DNA of 64,000 bases. Origin: Heterotrichella gracilis (taxonomy: Eukaryota > Sar > Xanthophyceae > Tribonematales > Xanthonemataceae). The position numbers and the translations under genes are program-made. The notes under the pieces are model-generated. The model did not search any database. It had not been told where the DNA came from and worked only from the letters and a program-made list of their open reading frames with translations. How positions within the stretch are numbered: the first letter of the stretch is position 1; the number at the start of each line of letters is the position of its first letter. The stretch covers positions 90,809-154,808 of the forward strand of contig JAULBX010001336.1 in NCBI GenBank assembly GCA_032358255.1, read 5' to 3'. Of the stretch, positions 22,448-42,100 are shown piece after piece.

Positions 22448-24381
22448 CGCCGCTGAGCGATGCAGAGGTGGGCTGACTGATGGGAGCCGATGCACCCCCA
22501 CGCTTTGGTTAGCCACCGATTGCTGGATGTTTCGGAAGCTGACGTTCTTCCGACACCGGCTGAGTTCCCAAGGGTGAGACGGACGGTAGGGAGAAGGTGA
22601 TAATGCACCAGCGTGCGCTGCAATGCTGCCCACCAGACCACACCAAAGGTGCTGACTTTGGGCAAGCGCGCACTGAAGTCAAGTCACCAGGCCACAAACG
22701 AGCTAGGAAGGGATTCACTTGCGCTACTGGCTGCTTTGCGTCGAAAGAGGCGAATAAAAGGGAGGTGACGGCCGTGGTTGATATCCAATATTTTTGGCCC
22801 CAATGGCGCTGTTGCAAGTGGACGTCGGTCGTGGGTGGCAGCAGATTGCAACAGGTAACGGCTCAGATGGCACTAGGGATGAAAGGTCGAAACGGTTTGC
22901 TGCAACGACGACACCAGGGATAGTATATATCTGCAGCGCAGGCGTCTGCTGCTCAAGGCTGCAGCGCAAGTCTACCACGTTTTGGGCCTCGACAGGCACG
23001 AGGTGCGCTGGTTGGCACACTTTCCTGACCCCGAGGGTGGTAGGCTCAAACCTCTACAACACGTTTTTGGACTGCTACAACGCAATTGAGGTCAGAGCCC
23101 GTCACGACCTGGATATCCACGGTGCACGACAGTTTACGTACGGTCCTTCAACAGTAGGGCGAAGCTGTAGCTGTGGCGAAATGGCACTCTGCACCCCGCT
23201 CCAAGACTCCCTACCCTCTGCCACCTGGTGGCATGCAAGACCAAGTGCCCACATGCCGTTACTTTTAATCCGGAGTATCAACCCCAGAAAGTACTTGTAC
23301 CGCTACCCACGCTTCACCTGCGCTATTGGGGTTGACGCTATGCGCTTACATGCTACCTGCTATCCACCTTAAAAAGTTGCGGGGTAGCATCGCGACATGA
23401 CCTTGGTGACTCAAGATGGCGCGAAGGGGCCAAAACACAACCACGCCCTTGACCACGCCTGCACTTTCGGCTTTGCGTGGCACTTTCCGTGCACTTTTTC
23501 CACGGAAAGGGCACCAGCGAACCTTCTATTTGTCATTTTCAGCCGTTTTGGCTCGCCACGGTGGCACAGCCTGGCAGGCCCCTCACCTCAGGTGTAGTGA
23601 GTCTTGACCAAGAGTCCTGAGTTGGCGTGCCCATGATTAAATGTCTGAGTTTACTCACCACACTCAAGGAAAGTGCCCAGCAAGCTGGCATTCACCTCCA
23701 ACACCTTGGTAACAATGCCCAGAAAAGGGCCCCCCATAAATATACTGCCGCAGTTGTTGGTGACACCCACAATTGGGACGACTCCGCTTTGTAACCAAAG
23801 ATGTTACCCACTCCTTGTTCCACAAGCTGCTGCCCCGCCTGTCTGTGTTTATCAACATTGCTGGCTGGTGATGTGCCGCTGTGTTTGGAACCTTTTTCTT
23901 TCTTTTGGGTGGAGTGCAGTGTGGACACAACATAAGTGTGGCAGTGGCATAATGTTCAAGCATATTGATGCGCAAAATAGTTACAGCCTTCAGTCACGTG
24001 CACCAGGCAGTGCGGTGCACAGCAAATAATTGTATCGCCGTTCTGGATGTCTGATGTGTGACACCCCGCCACTGTTGGGACCAGTGGTCGCGCCACACCT
24101 GCGCAATACCAGTGTACTGAGCGGGGAGGGTCACAGCATAGCAAAACACCGCAGTGCACAGCAGTACACAGCATACCACCCATTATCCTGACCCCCACTC
24201 GCCGGCGCCCCCACCCCACCCCACCCACCCACCCTCTCCCTCCCACCTCAGCCCAGTTGGCGATTGCAAGCCCCCGTGCATAGCGCATCACCCAACAGCA
24301 GTACAGCAGTACTCCTCAGTACTACTCCCCCCCACACCTGCGGGGCCCAAGTGCACCCTAAGCCCTTAAAAGGTTTCAGCC
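22448..24381. other. Intergenic region with one long unplaced frame
   Basis: An open frame 22794-23372 (+, 192 aa) has no recognisable family, membrane or repeat feature and is treated as non-coding. Pyrimidine-rich sequence at 24180-24250 precedes the 3' end of the AlaRS gene. Confidence 0.4.
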
Positions 24382-32101
<7,720 letters not shown>

Positions 32102-32546
32102 GGCGGGCGGCGGTTGGAACAAAATTTCGTGCCAGGTACTGCACCCGCGGCAGCGTACGCTGCGAAGGAAAGCGAGGCTGCTTGCGCCGTCCAAAGCCAG
32201 CCTAAGTGCGGCCAAGTGTGGCTTCAACCTTTGCCAAAAGAGTTTATCGGGGGGGTTTTCCCCACTGCCTGGCAGTGGACACTGTGCGCACTGTGAAACA
32301 GGCTCGCAGGCGTTAAAAGCAGGGCAACACAAGCCCCCCACTATGTAGCACTGCCTTTGTTGTTGAATTGGTTCCCATATGCTGTTGAACTTCGTGCTGG
32401 TTTCTTTGTTATGGTCAAGTTGACACCGTACTGGTTTGGGTTCAAGTGCCATAGGCGCAACCAGCGACACTCACAGGCAACAGCCCCTTACTCTATCGGT
32501 GCTACCTAAATTTTCACTCAGCAATAGGACCGCTGTAAGCTTCGCA
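32102..32546. promoter_or_regulatory. Divergent promoter region AlaRS / RPB6
   Basis: The 445 bp between the two ATGs must hold both promoters and 5' UTRs. No clear TATA box is visible; the segment is of mixed composition with no repeat. Confidence 0.5.
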
Positions 32547-34225
32547 ATGGCAGACGAGGACGAGTATGCTGGGTAGGTATATGCATGCATGCGGCTTTGT
32601 TTTGCGTCGCTCGCTGTCTGATGCAGCAGGTAGAGCCGTGCAAAGGAAATATGCAGTTAACATGAGCCTACTTTTGCTCCTCAGGTATGCAGAGGAGATG
32701 ATAGAGGAGCAAGAAGAGGTGAGGGGCGGCAGGACCCACGCATTGCGCCACCAGATGCATGCACGCACATTCTCCCTGCCCGAGAAAGTTTAGGTCGTAC
32801 CTGTTCGTACTACGCTGGTTTCTTACAGCCTTAGTGCTTTTTAATCGTTTGGTTATTGCCCTGTTGGCGTGTTTGGGTCGGCGATGTCATGCTGATATGC
32901 ATGCATATGGCTACCATGCATGCACATATGCGTGAACTCCAGGTGTCGCTTTTTTCGCTTTAGCTAACCCGGTTGATGACTTGTCTTGGCATTTCTAGTT
33001 TCGGTGCATATTATAGAGCCTGCACTTGGTGACACTTTTCTCCGCGCTGCTGCTGTCAGTCAACCTGGGTGCTGCTGGGGGATCCTGCCTTTGGCGCAGA
33101 ACACCCCACCCACAATTAATCTAAGCTTGCATTTCAAATGGTTTATGGTTACCTGAAACAAGCATCACATAAATCCTGGATAGTATGCCCCTCATGTGGG
33201 CATAACAAAGTCACGACCGTCTCTCACATCCTTAGCTGCACTGGCGTGAACTGTCAGGTGATACATAACTCGGCAGTTATTGGCATGTGGGTGATCCATT
33301 GGTGCATGGAGGTTTAGGAGTTCCATAGGGTGTGAGGATAAGGGTAAAGGGTTTGGCGCCTAAACCCTACACCCTTATTTTGCACGCAACAAAAATACCC
33401 GGCAACACCAATAGAATCGGCTGTTCACATCACGCACGTCGTCCATTGCCCCATTCCACAAGTTGCCAGTCATTTCACCTCCGTCATCCGTTGCCCCAGT
33501 TCATGGAGGAGGGTTTCAAAGGGGAGGGTGGATTAGGGTTTACCATTTGGTGTCTAAACCCTAACCACAGCATCCCTGGCCCCAGTTCATGGAGGAGGAC
33601 TTCCAAGGGGAGGGAGGGGAGGGCGAGGAGCGGGTGGAGGTGCTGGACCAGCAGCCGCGCCCATCCCAGGGACCACGCATCACCACACGCTACATGACAA
33701 AGTATGAGCGGGCCAGGGTGCTGGGCACGCGGGCGCTGCAAATAAGGTACGCATCAATTAGGGTGTAGAGTGCTGGGCGTGCGGGCGCTGCAAGTAAGGT
33801 ATTCTAAAATGCCACCTGGGCATGGCGTCATGCATGGATTGATCATGGGTGGTGGGCGCATGCGCTGACGGGGACAACAGTCCATCATAGCCACGTTCCA
33901 TGGCGTCCTTTGGCTGAGGACATACATGATAGTATCGTGTGCTTCATCACAAGGGTGATGGTTGAGGCACATCACACCACCCACAGCCTCTCAGCCGGCC
34001 TCGCACCCACCCGTATATTTTCCAACCCACCCACCCCACCCCTCCAACCCCCTGTGCAGCATGAACGCCCCTGTGATGGTTGAGCTGGAGGGCGAGACTG
34101 ACCCGCTGGAGATTGCCATGAAGGAGCTGCGCGAGAAGAAGATACCGTTCACCATCAGAAGGTACCTGCCAGACGGGTCGTATGAGGACTGGGGGGTGGA
34201 TGAGCTCATTGTCACGGAGCGGTGA
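32547..34225 (+). CDS. RPB6: RNA polymerase I/II/III common subunit RPB6 (RPABC2)
   Basis: Exons 32547-32572, 32685-32718, 33586-33746 and 34060-34225; phases 2, 0, 2; 128 aa. RPB6 is shared by the three nuclear RNA polymerases and stabilises the clamp and largest subunit. The acidic N terminus ([34 protein letters not shown]) precedes the near-invariant core [58 protein letters not shown] and terminal DELIVTER. Length is normal for the family. Intron 2 (867 bp) contains a decayed copy of the exon 3 start and telomere-like words. It also has an ATATGCATGCATAT palindrome at 32895-32908, and intron 1 carries the same motif at 32579-32590. Confidence 0.97.
33489..33532 (+). pseudogene. Decayed duplicate of RPB6 exon 3 5' border
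   Basis: TTGCCCCAG followed by TTCATGGAGGAGGGTTTCAA copies the true acceptor and first codons at 33574-33617 (TGGCCCCAG, TTCATGGAGGAGGACTTCCA). The copies are separated by ATTAGGGTTTACC and GTCTAAACCCTAACC. Splicing to this copy would run into a different frame, so it is probably inert. Confidence 0.85.
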
Positions 34226-34309
34226 CCCTAACCTAGGGTCCGGGAATAGGGGGGGGGAGGTGATGCCATGCTAGGGTTTTGGGGGGAGAGCGCTGCCAAC
34301 GGGATCTGG

Positions 34310-34355
34310 GGAACAGAGAAGCTCATGGTATGGAGCGGTGATCCTAGCTAGGGTC
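34310..34355 (+). pseudogene. Decayed duplicate of RPB6 terminal exon end
   Basis: AAGCTCATGGTATGGAGCGG followed by TGATCCTAGCTAGGGTC mirrors GAGCTCATTGTCACGGAGCGG, stop and flank TGACCCTAACCTAGGGTC at 34202-34240, about 115 bp downstream. Confidence 0.75.
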
Positions 34356-34904
34356 AACTGTGAGTGGCTGGCCGCGGCTGAGGGTTTGCGCATCGCTTGT
34401 GGGCAATGCACCCAGTTGCCAGGCCAGGGTAGTCACCCACAGCCTTCAAGTGGCTGGGCCCGCAAAACCCTAGCAAGGGGCACTTTAGATTGGCTGGGTC
34501 CCTAACGGCAGCTACCTGGGCGTGGGTGTGGGGGGGGGAGTAGGGAGGGTGGGCCACCCCGCTCTGGTGGATGCGTGGTTTTTCATGGGGAGTGGGAGGA
34601 GGGGCACCCCGGGGAGAAGTGTGTTTGGATGTAGGGGGGGGGTCATTGGGGTATTTTACGAGAAGCGGTTTTAAACTTCAACGTTTACGATTACAATCAG
34701 AGCACCTTGCCAGAAAAGGTGTTGTGGTCGGTGTCGGTGTCCGGGCATGTGCGGATGACAGTCTGTGTACCTGCGGCAAGCTGCCTCAGGTTCTCGCTGA
34801 CACCCTTGTGACACACAGCTGGTAAGCATCGTATATTGCAGTAACTTTTGTGATCATCCCAGATTGGCAAGCTGCAGCATTTATTCTCCACTTATTCACT
34901 GTAG

Positions 34905-35280
34905 AAATGTACGCGTCCATATGCGTTGAACTCCAGTCAATATGGGTCCCGGACCGCCTTCAATTTGATGTGCACAGTGTGATTGAATAGCTCGAGAGCT
35001 CTGATCAGAGCCTACGCTGCAGATCGCACCGATAAGACTATTAGCTTATAGTATTATAGTGATCGATGTCACAGACGGGATCGACCTCAGGCTGATTCAT
35101 GAACCTCATTACAACACGACTCGGCGAGTAGTACTATCAATATTACTTGATCCGATCATCGCTAGCAATCACTGATTATATAATATATGCCATTATCGTC
35201 AAGGTGGTAGCTCGCTACACCGCGTCCGGTAACATCAACCTTGTGCGCACTGCACGGTCACAATGATTGTGAAATTAAAT
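34905..35280. other. Compositionally distinct AT-richer block
   Basis: Hand count over 35041-35220 gives 74 G+C of 180 (about 41%). The block lacks the G- and C-runs seen everywhere else in the window. It is rich in GATC words (tgatcagag, agatcgc, tgatcgatg, ggatcgacc, tgatccgatcatcg) and has no open frame of 60 codons on either strand. No RNA or transposon signature was recognised. Confidence 0.55.
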
Positions 35281-36132
35281 TTACACAATTGAGCTCGACA
35301 CAGTACCATGATAATATACAAGCAAACACCATTGATGGCACTGCCCATTAGGCATTATTGAAGAAACTTTTGAGGAGAATCTGATTCGAAAATTTCTCAC
35401 AGTTAATGCCATTGGGAAAGCAATGAATTGTGTACACGCAATTGCTAAGAGGCACACATCCCAACCTACTGAGTACTGTTGACTATTATTAGAACGGAAT
35501 AATAATTTAAAACTACTAGCTGGTATAAACCTGTTTACTAACCAGACTGGACCAGGTGTGGTAGCCGGCTCATTGACAACACTCACAAACAAACAAACGA
35601 AAGGCGTTTCAAGCCGCCATCGGCTTATTGCCCTGTGTGCCCTCTAGGGGCACACATATGGGACACTCACTCACACACCCGATTTGTCGAAGCAAGAATA
35701 CATCAGCACAAAAGAATAGAATTTATTAATGAAGCAGCATGACACAATGCTGGCAGGAACAGAGGCAGGCAAGGCAGGAAAAGGTGAGTCCCATTCTAAA
35801 CACCAAGGCCAAGCGCTACCCGGGTCGTAAAAGGTGCTGTTCACAATAAGCATGCGTGCATGAATTCTAATTAAGGCCTGGTTAAAGTCAGGGTTTGGCT
35901 GAGTCAACAGGTCTTGACCGGAAAATCAAATTAAAGGAGAAGGGGAAGAGGTACAATTGTTACAACCTTTAAAGATTGCCGACCTGCAAGATGACTAGCC
36001 CCACACTCCCCATGGGCAGCCCTGTCATGATGAAAATTATGCCAGCTCTGGTTGCTGCAGTGGTGCTTCGGACGCTCATCACTGAAGGAGGAAGGGATTG
36101 CACACTGGGCTGCCATGTGGGTAGCGAGGGAA

Positions 36133-39100
36133 TTACTCAGCCGGTGGCAGCTCAATACGGCTCGACCCCGGATCAGGATCAGGGGGGGTGCTGCCAAGTG
36201 GGTGCACGCCTGGCGCACCGCCACCAACCGCCTGCACAGGCCCTCCTTCTACTCCTGGGCCACTGACAGGCAGCTCCGGGGCGGAGGGCTCTGCATGCGC
36301 CTCATTGCCCCCGACTGCCTGCGCTTGCGCCCCGTCCCCAGCTGCGCCGCTGGGATGCACCTGGTCCCCACCGTGAGGCTGCGCATGCGCCCCAATGGCA
36401 ACGGCTACCTGCTCAGCAGCCGCATCGCCCCCTGGGCCAGTAAAGCCCACATGTAAATGCGTATCGCCGCCAGAGGCTGCCAGTGGTTGTTCATGCAGCT
36501 GGTCACTCCCACCCGCCAATGCATGCGCCTCCTCACCAGCCGGTTCAGTTGCATGTGGTTGCGGGGCTGGAGGCTGCGCGTGCGCCCTTTCACCACCCTC
36601 GTTACCCGCTGCGCCAGTGGCTTGCTCCTGGTTCCCTTCACCACCATCTGCATGTGCATGCCCTGTATCCTCCACCATGCCAGTGGCATGTTGCTGCAGA
36701 GTGGGCGGCTGCCCATACGCTTCACCACCAGCGCCTGACTGTGTAGGCGCTACACTGCCAGCTGGGCCTGTAATGTGCTCCTGCAGGTCAAGGGGCAGAC
36801 ATGGCGGTGTCAGGCATGGCGGGGTGCATTACCCACAAGCCTATCGCACGGATAGGCTTGAGCCTTAACCCACTTTCCAAGATCCTACGCTTGGGACAGC
36901 ATACACCACAATGGCCAATTCCCACAATCCAATGAATGGGACAGCATGGTCCCTAAACAAACCCTCCACCCTAAGGGGTAATGGATCGGTAGCATGCATG
37001 TAACCTCCACCCCTTACCTCGTGCAACGCTGCGGGCAACGACATGCGTGATAAGCTGGTGCTTGGCCCTGGCTGGACCTGGAAGTGGACATGGTGGGTCC
37101 CACTGCCGCTGCCGCTGCCACTGAAAGTGCTGGTGTCGGGGCCAGCGCCACTGCCTCTGCCGCTGAAAGTGCTGGTGCCAGCGCCAGCGCCACTGCCATT
37201 CCTGCTCAGGCCACCCCCACCGTGACCACTGCCATTGCCACCACCATAGTCACTGCCGGTGGCGGTGGCGCCAGCGCCATTGCCATTGCCGGTGCCAGTC
37301 GTGGCCATGCGCGTTGCCCCAAGGAAGGCATTGCCCCAGCGGGAGCGAGCGGTGGGTGCGGGAGTGGGATCAAGTAGGGAGGGCAGGGAGGGGCCCCTGG
37401 GCAGCATGCCGCCACTGGCAGTGAGTGTCTGCTGCACCCCTTCCGTGAGCGGCGCCAGGGGGATGAAGGGGGAGCGGGGGGGCTGGGGGCTGGCATCGCC
37501 AGGGGTCCCCTCACCGGGCCGGAACTCCTCCCGGTTGTAGATATCTACAGATGCACACAGGGAGGCACACAGTCAGATCTTTGGTTGCCTAATCATGTTC
37601 AGCAACAGCAGGTATTAATCATCGCCATTACTCAAAATTGGCAATCAATGTCAGTCATCAAGGTCCATAATGGATAACGGGAACCATGGCCAGTTACCAT
37701 AGGCAGTATTCTATGGTGCCATCCCCTTTTTCGACATGTCTTTTGCCTGATTCCCATCCCCACCTGCCAGCGCCGTGTGGTGGCTGCGCTGCATGCGGGG
37801 CCAGGTGTGCTCATTCACGGACGCGTCTTGGAACATGTTGGCGTTTGATTTTGAGCCACGGGTACTCTGCGGTGAACACACATATTTTAGGGTTTAGGGT
37901 CTTAGGGTTTAGGGTTCAACTTTGAGCCCCGTGTACTCAGCGGTGCAAGCAGATGGCTTAGGGTTAGGATACAGGATTTTAAGGATTGGGCTGGTTTAGG
38001 GTTTTCGGCAGTGCACACACTTGAAAACGCTCACAGGTACAGGATTTGGGAACAGCACCTTGGCCACTGAACTGGGGTGAGGTATACCCACCGATGCTTG
38101 TGACAGCACGGGGTGGTTGTCCAAATTCCTGCACTCGCATCACTCAGCAGGATTGACTACACACCACCACCACCACCACCACCATACACCCATACACCTT
38201 GAACGCCATGACCGCCCTGTTTGCCAGCACCGAGCTGCGCAGTGACAGGCTTGCGCTCCCGTGCAGCTTCTGCGCCAGCTCGGGCTGCTTGCGCAGCATG
38301 TGGCGGATGTCCTTCATGTGGAGCTGCCACACCTGGGGAGGGAAACATATACTCGATGTGAATCCAACATGCCTGAGGGGGAGCATAAGGAAAGGAAATT
38401 GGCAGCACATGAGTACATTATCGGTAATGCAGCTGGTGCAATGTGCCGGTAGTGCTGGCAGCATCTCACGGTTGATCCACCATCCACCCACCCAATGGGG
38501 CGTGCAGGGGTGTGTGGCACATATCGCCACGCATGCTGGCACTGGAATGCATGGACTAAACAAACATCCCCCTCCCCACCCAACACCCTCCCTGTCACAC
38601 TCACCATGCACCACGTGAGGCACCTGAATCCCTGCGGCTGCACCTTCTGCTCCGCCTCCAGGTCCTGCAGGATGGACGTCTCGCCAAGCACCGTGGGGGC
38701 GGGGATGGAGGAGGGGGGCACGTCGGTGCACACAGTCAGCACAACACCTGCACAGGCCACATGCATGCATGTTGCGGTTCCATCTGCTGGCACAGGTTTC
38801 TTTTACACGTAGAGTTCTGCAATTGCCAATTTCTCCCAGGGGACGGGGGAGGTGGGGCGATCACCATCATGATCACCGCCATTGCCATGTAACCAACCCA
38901 CTGTGTTTCATCATGTAACCAGCGGCGGATCATCACTCCATTAGTGCCGATTGCCACCGCCATCACCACCCCCAACCCACAACGTATGATAAACAGAGCA
39001 TGCAAAACATACGCCGCTCCCCCACCTTGCTGTACTCCACACACGCACTGAAGGATGAGAGTGGGGTACTGCACCTCTACTCCCACCCCAAATCATGACC

Positions 39101-42100
39101 CCTTTTCACATGAGCTCACCCCACAAGTTGTCAAGTGGGTCACTTATCATGTGTGACAGGTGACAACTTGCGACGATGACCTACTGTAAAAGGGGTGACA
39201 CTTCCAGGTGGGGAGTAGAGGTGCAGTGCCCCCCTCCTATCCTTCAGTGTGTGTTCAACCCCACACACCACAGTAAACATGAGCCCTGCCGTCCCACTCC
39301 TCATGAAGCCCCCATCACCCCCCACCCCTCCCAAGTCCCCCACCCCCGGCCCCCGCTACTCACCCTCCTGCAGCACCCACAGGGTGTCGGCCACATCCCC
39401 CTCCTGGCAAATGTCGTACCCCGGTGGCAGGCGCATGGGGACCATCTTGGAGGCCATGTAGTACTGCACGCGCTGGTCAAGCGCTGCAAACATAGCCACC
39501 TGCGCACACGCACGTAAACATTGGAAGATTATTAATTAGTCAACTTTCAGTTCTCAATGCTGAATTTCCAAACATGGCCACCTGCGCATGCACAATTCGA
39601 TATTGGGAAAAGTCATTGTTTTAAAATCGAATATAGTTATTCATGTTTAACTCCCAAACAACCCAAAAGTAAAATACACAGTGCGCCCATGAGCACGTTT
39701 GTGACTGGTTGTGTGTACGCTGCCCCACCTGGTCAAACACGCCCCTGTTGATTGTCCATGCCAGCTCGTTCCTCAGCGAGTGCGGCAGCTCCATGAAGTG
39801 CTGCTGCTCCTCGCCACGCTCCTTGTCCTTCAGCCACACCTGGGGGGAGGGGAGGGGGGGATTATATATGCCCCACAGCAGGACTTCAAACATCGTCATA
39901 TCAAATTCTTCTGATTATCGCCACACTTTCTGTCCTTCAGCCACCTGGAGGTCGCTCAAGCCATCATTGAGGGTACATAAAGCACCATTCAGGTGCAGGC
40001 TGCTGCTGCTGACAGGGATTAGGTTTAGGGTTAAGGGCAGCACCCATGCCCATGTCCCACCCTGCTCCCCCTACACCCACACATACAACGTGCACCCCCC
40101 CCCCCCACCACAAAACCTGCACGTTGTATCTTACAGCAACATCTTCTTAGGCAGCGCTGATGGCGCCTCCTTGCTCTTGATCCAGGGGTTTCAACTTGGA
40201 AGTGCGCCTCCGTCGCCCCATGCTCCACCCCACCCCAACACCCACCACCAAAAAATACCACCACAACCACACTCCCCAGCCCCCGCCACACTCCCCTACC
40301 CCCCCTACCCACCTGCGCATAGTACAGCAGTATCTTCTTGCGCAGCGCCGAAGGCACATCCTTGCTCTTGATCCAGGCTGCGATGACGCTCATCTTGTCG
40401 CGGAACATCTGCGCGCTCTTGGCGCTCTTGGAGGAGTGGCGCATGGTCTCGGAGATGGTTGAGATGAGGATGCCGAAGAACATGACACCAAGCAGCTCGA
40501 TCACCACTGCCACTGCCTGCTCGGAGGGGTTCTGGGGGGTGATGTCGCCGAAGCCGATGGTCATGATCTGGGGGGGCCGCGGGGGAAGGGGAGGTTAGCT
40601 TCTTGGCACGGGGAAGGGTTTCACCAACAGCCAAGGGTTTTACTGTGAGCGAGGGTTTCAGCAGCAGCCGAGGATTTCTCTGCCAGTAAGGGTTTCATCG
40701 ACAGCGAAGGGTTTCACTTGCCCAGTGAGGGTTTCACTGCCAGTAAGAGTTACATAACTCCAAGACAGAAGACCAGGCCAAGCACTGGCCTTCACTGCAC
40801 CTCACGCCTCAACACTGCCCTCCTGCACCTCATCCCTCTCCCGCTGTAACCGCCTGAGACACCCCCCCCACCCCACCCTCTGCCACCCCTCCCCCCCTCA
40901 CCTACGCACCCTTCCCACCCCCCACCCCTCACCGTTGTGACAGCCCAGTACACCCCCGCCAGCCACAGCTGTGAGTCTGGTATGGCCTCCACCTGCTCGG
41001 AGGTCAGCGGGTCCCCGTCGTTGTACTTGACCATCCAGGGGCCGTACCAGTTGGCCCAGGTGTTTTCGTACGACTGCACAGCCGCCACAAAGTGCCTGCG
41101 GCAGGGGTGGGCGACAGGGGTGGGAGATGGAATGAGGGCAAGGGGGGACAGCAGGATTTGTCAGACATGTGCCAATGCGACGATGTGTTGCGTTTCACAT
41201 AACGGCCATTTGTGGCAACATAATTGGCGGCGGATTTTCAAGCAGCAAATGGCCTCATGAATCCTGAACACGTGCTTCAGGAACCGCTGCCATACAGAGG
41301 CATCACCCATATCATGCTGAAGGATGCTGGCCCCATGAAATGAATTCACGACCCCACTTCACCCCAATCCTCCTCACCAGATGCACCCCACCAGGTTGAT
41401 GGACACGCCCCCACCCAATCCCCACCCTCCTCACCAGATGCACCCCACCAGGTTGATGACCACCCCGGCCGCAAAGGTCATGTACACAAAGTGCAGGTTG
41501 GTGTAGGACAGGGGGATCCCCGGGAAGGAGAGCGGGTTTGCAAAAATCTTGATGAGCAGCCGCAGCACGCGCATGATCCTCAGGGCGCGCAGGGCCACCG
41601 TCACGTTGAGCAGGGTGCGGTTGGCGCCAAAGGTATAATAGCCAACCAGGCAGATGATCTGCGGGGGGGATGGTCATTATCATTACCATCATCTTCATTA
41701 CATGCTTGGCTCCAAAGGGATGCATCCACCGATCGTGGCCAAACGCCAGGCACTCCAGTCCAACACAATACCCTGCCAGGCGCCAGCCCCAAAAAGACCT
41801 CTGGGAGGGATGAGTCACCGGTGGGAAGAAATAGGTGGGGGGATGGGGTGGCAGTACAATGTGGGCTGCATTGCCAAGGGTCCAATCCTGTTTTCACCGT
41901 AAAGGCATGAGGCCCTTGCCCGTAGGTAGCGGTGGTGGATGCGGGTGCATGCAGATGTGTGGGGGTGAGCATGGCGCCAGCTGGAATTTGCGCAAGATGA
42001 TTTGTGCCCTAGTGTTTCTCACCGGCGCCAATTGCATGTCCTGTACCCTAAACCCTACGCGCTCCTGTGTGAGACATCCCAGCACACAGAGAGCTTGCCG

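Larger units (their letters stand above)
34226..36132. other. Convergent intergenic region
   Basis: After the RPB6 tail copy comes G-rich sequence (to about 34660), then an AT-richer block at 34905-35280 reported separately, then mixed sequence to the K+ channel stop at 36133. No gene is supported. Confidence 0.5.

Noticed and set aside
22794-23372. 192-codon plus-strand frame
   Set aside because: No conserved motif, signal or repeat, and no neighbouring exon with matching phase; length is within what chance gives in 64 kb of G+C-rich DNA.
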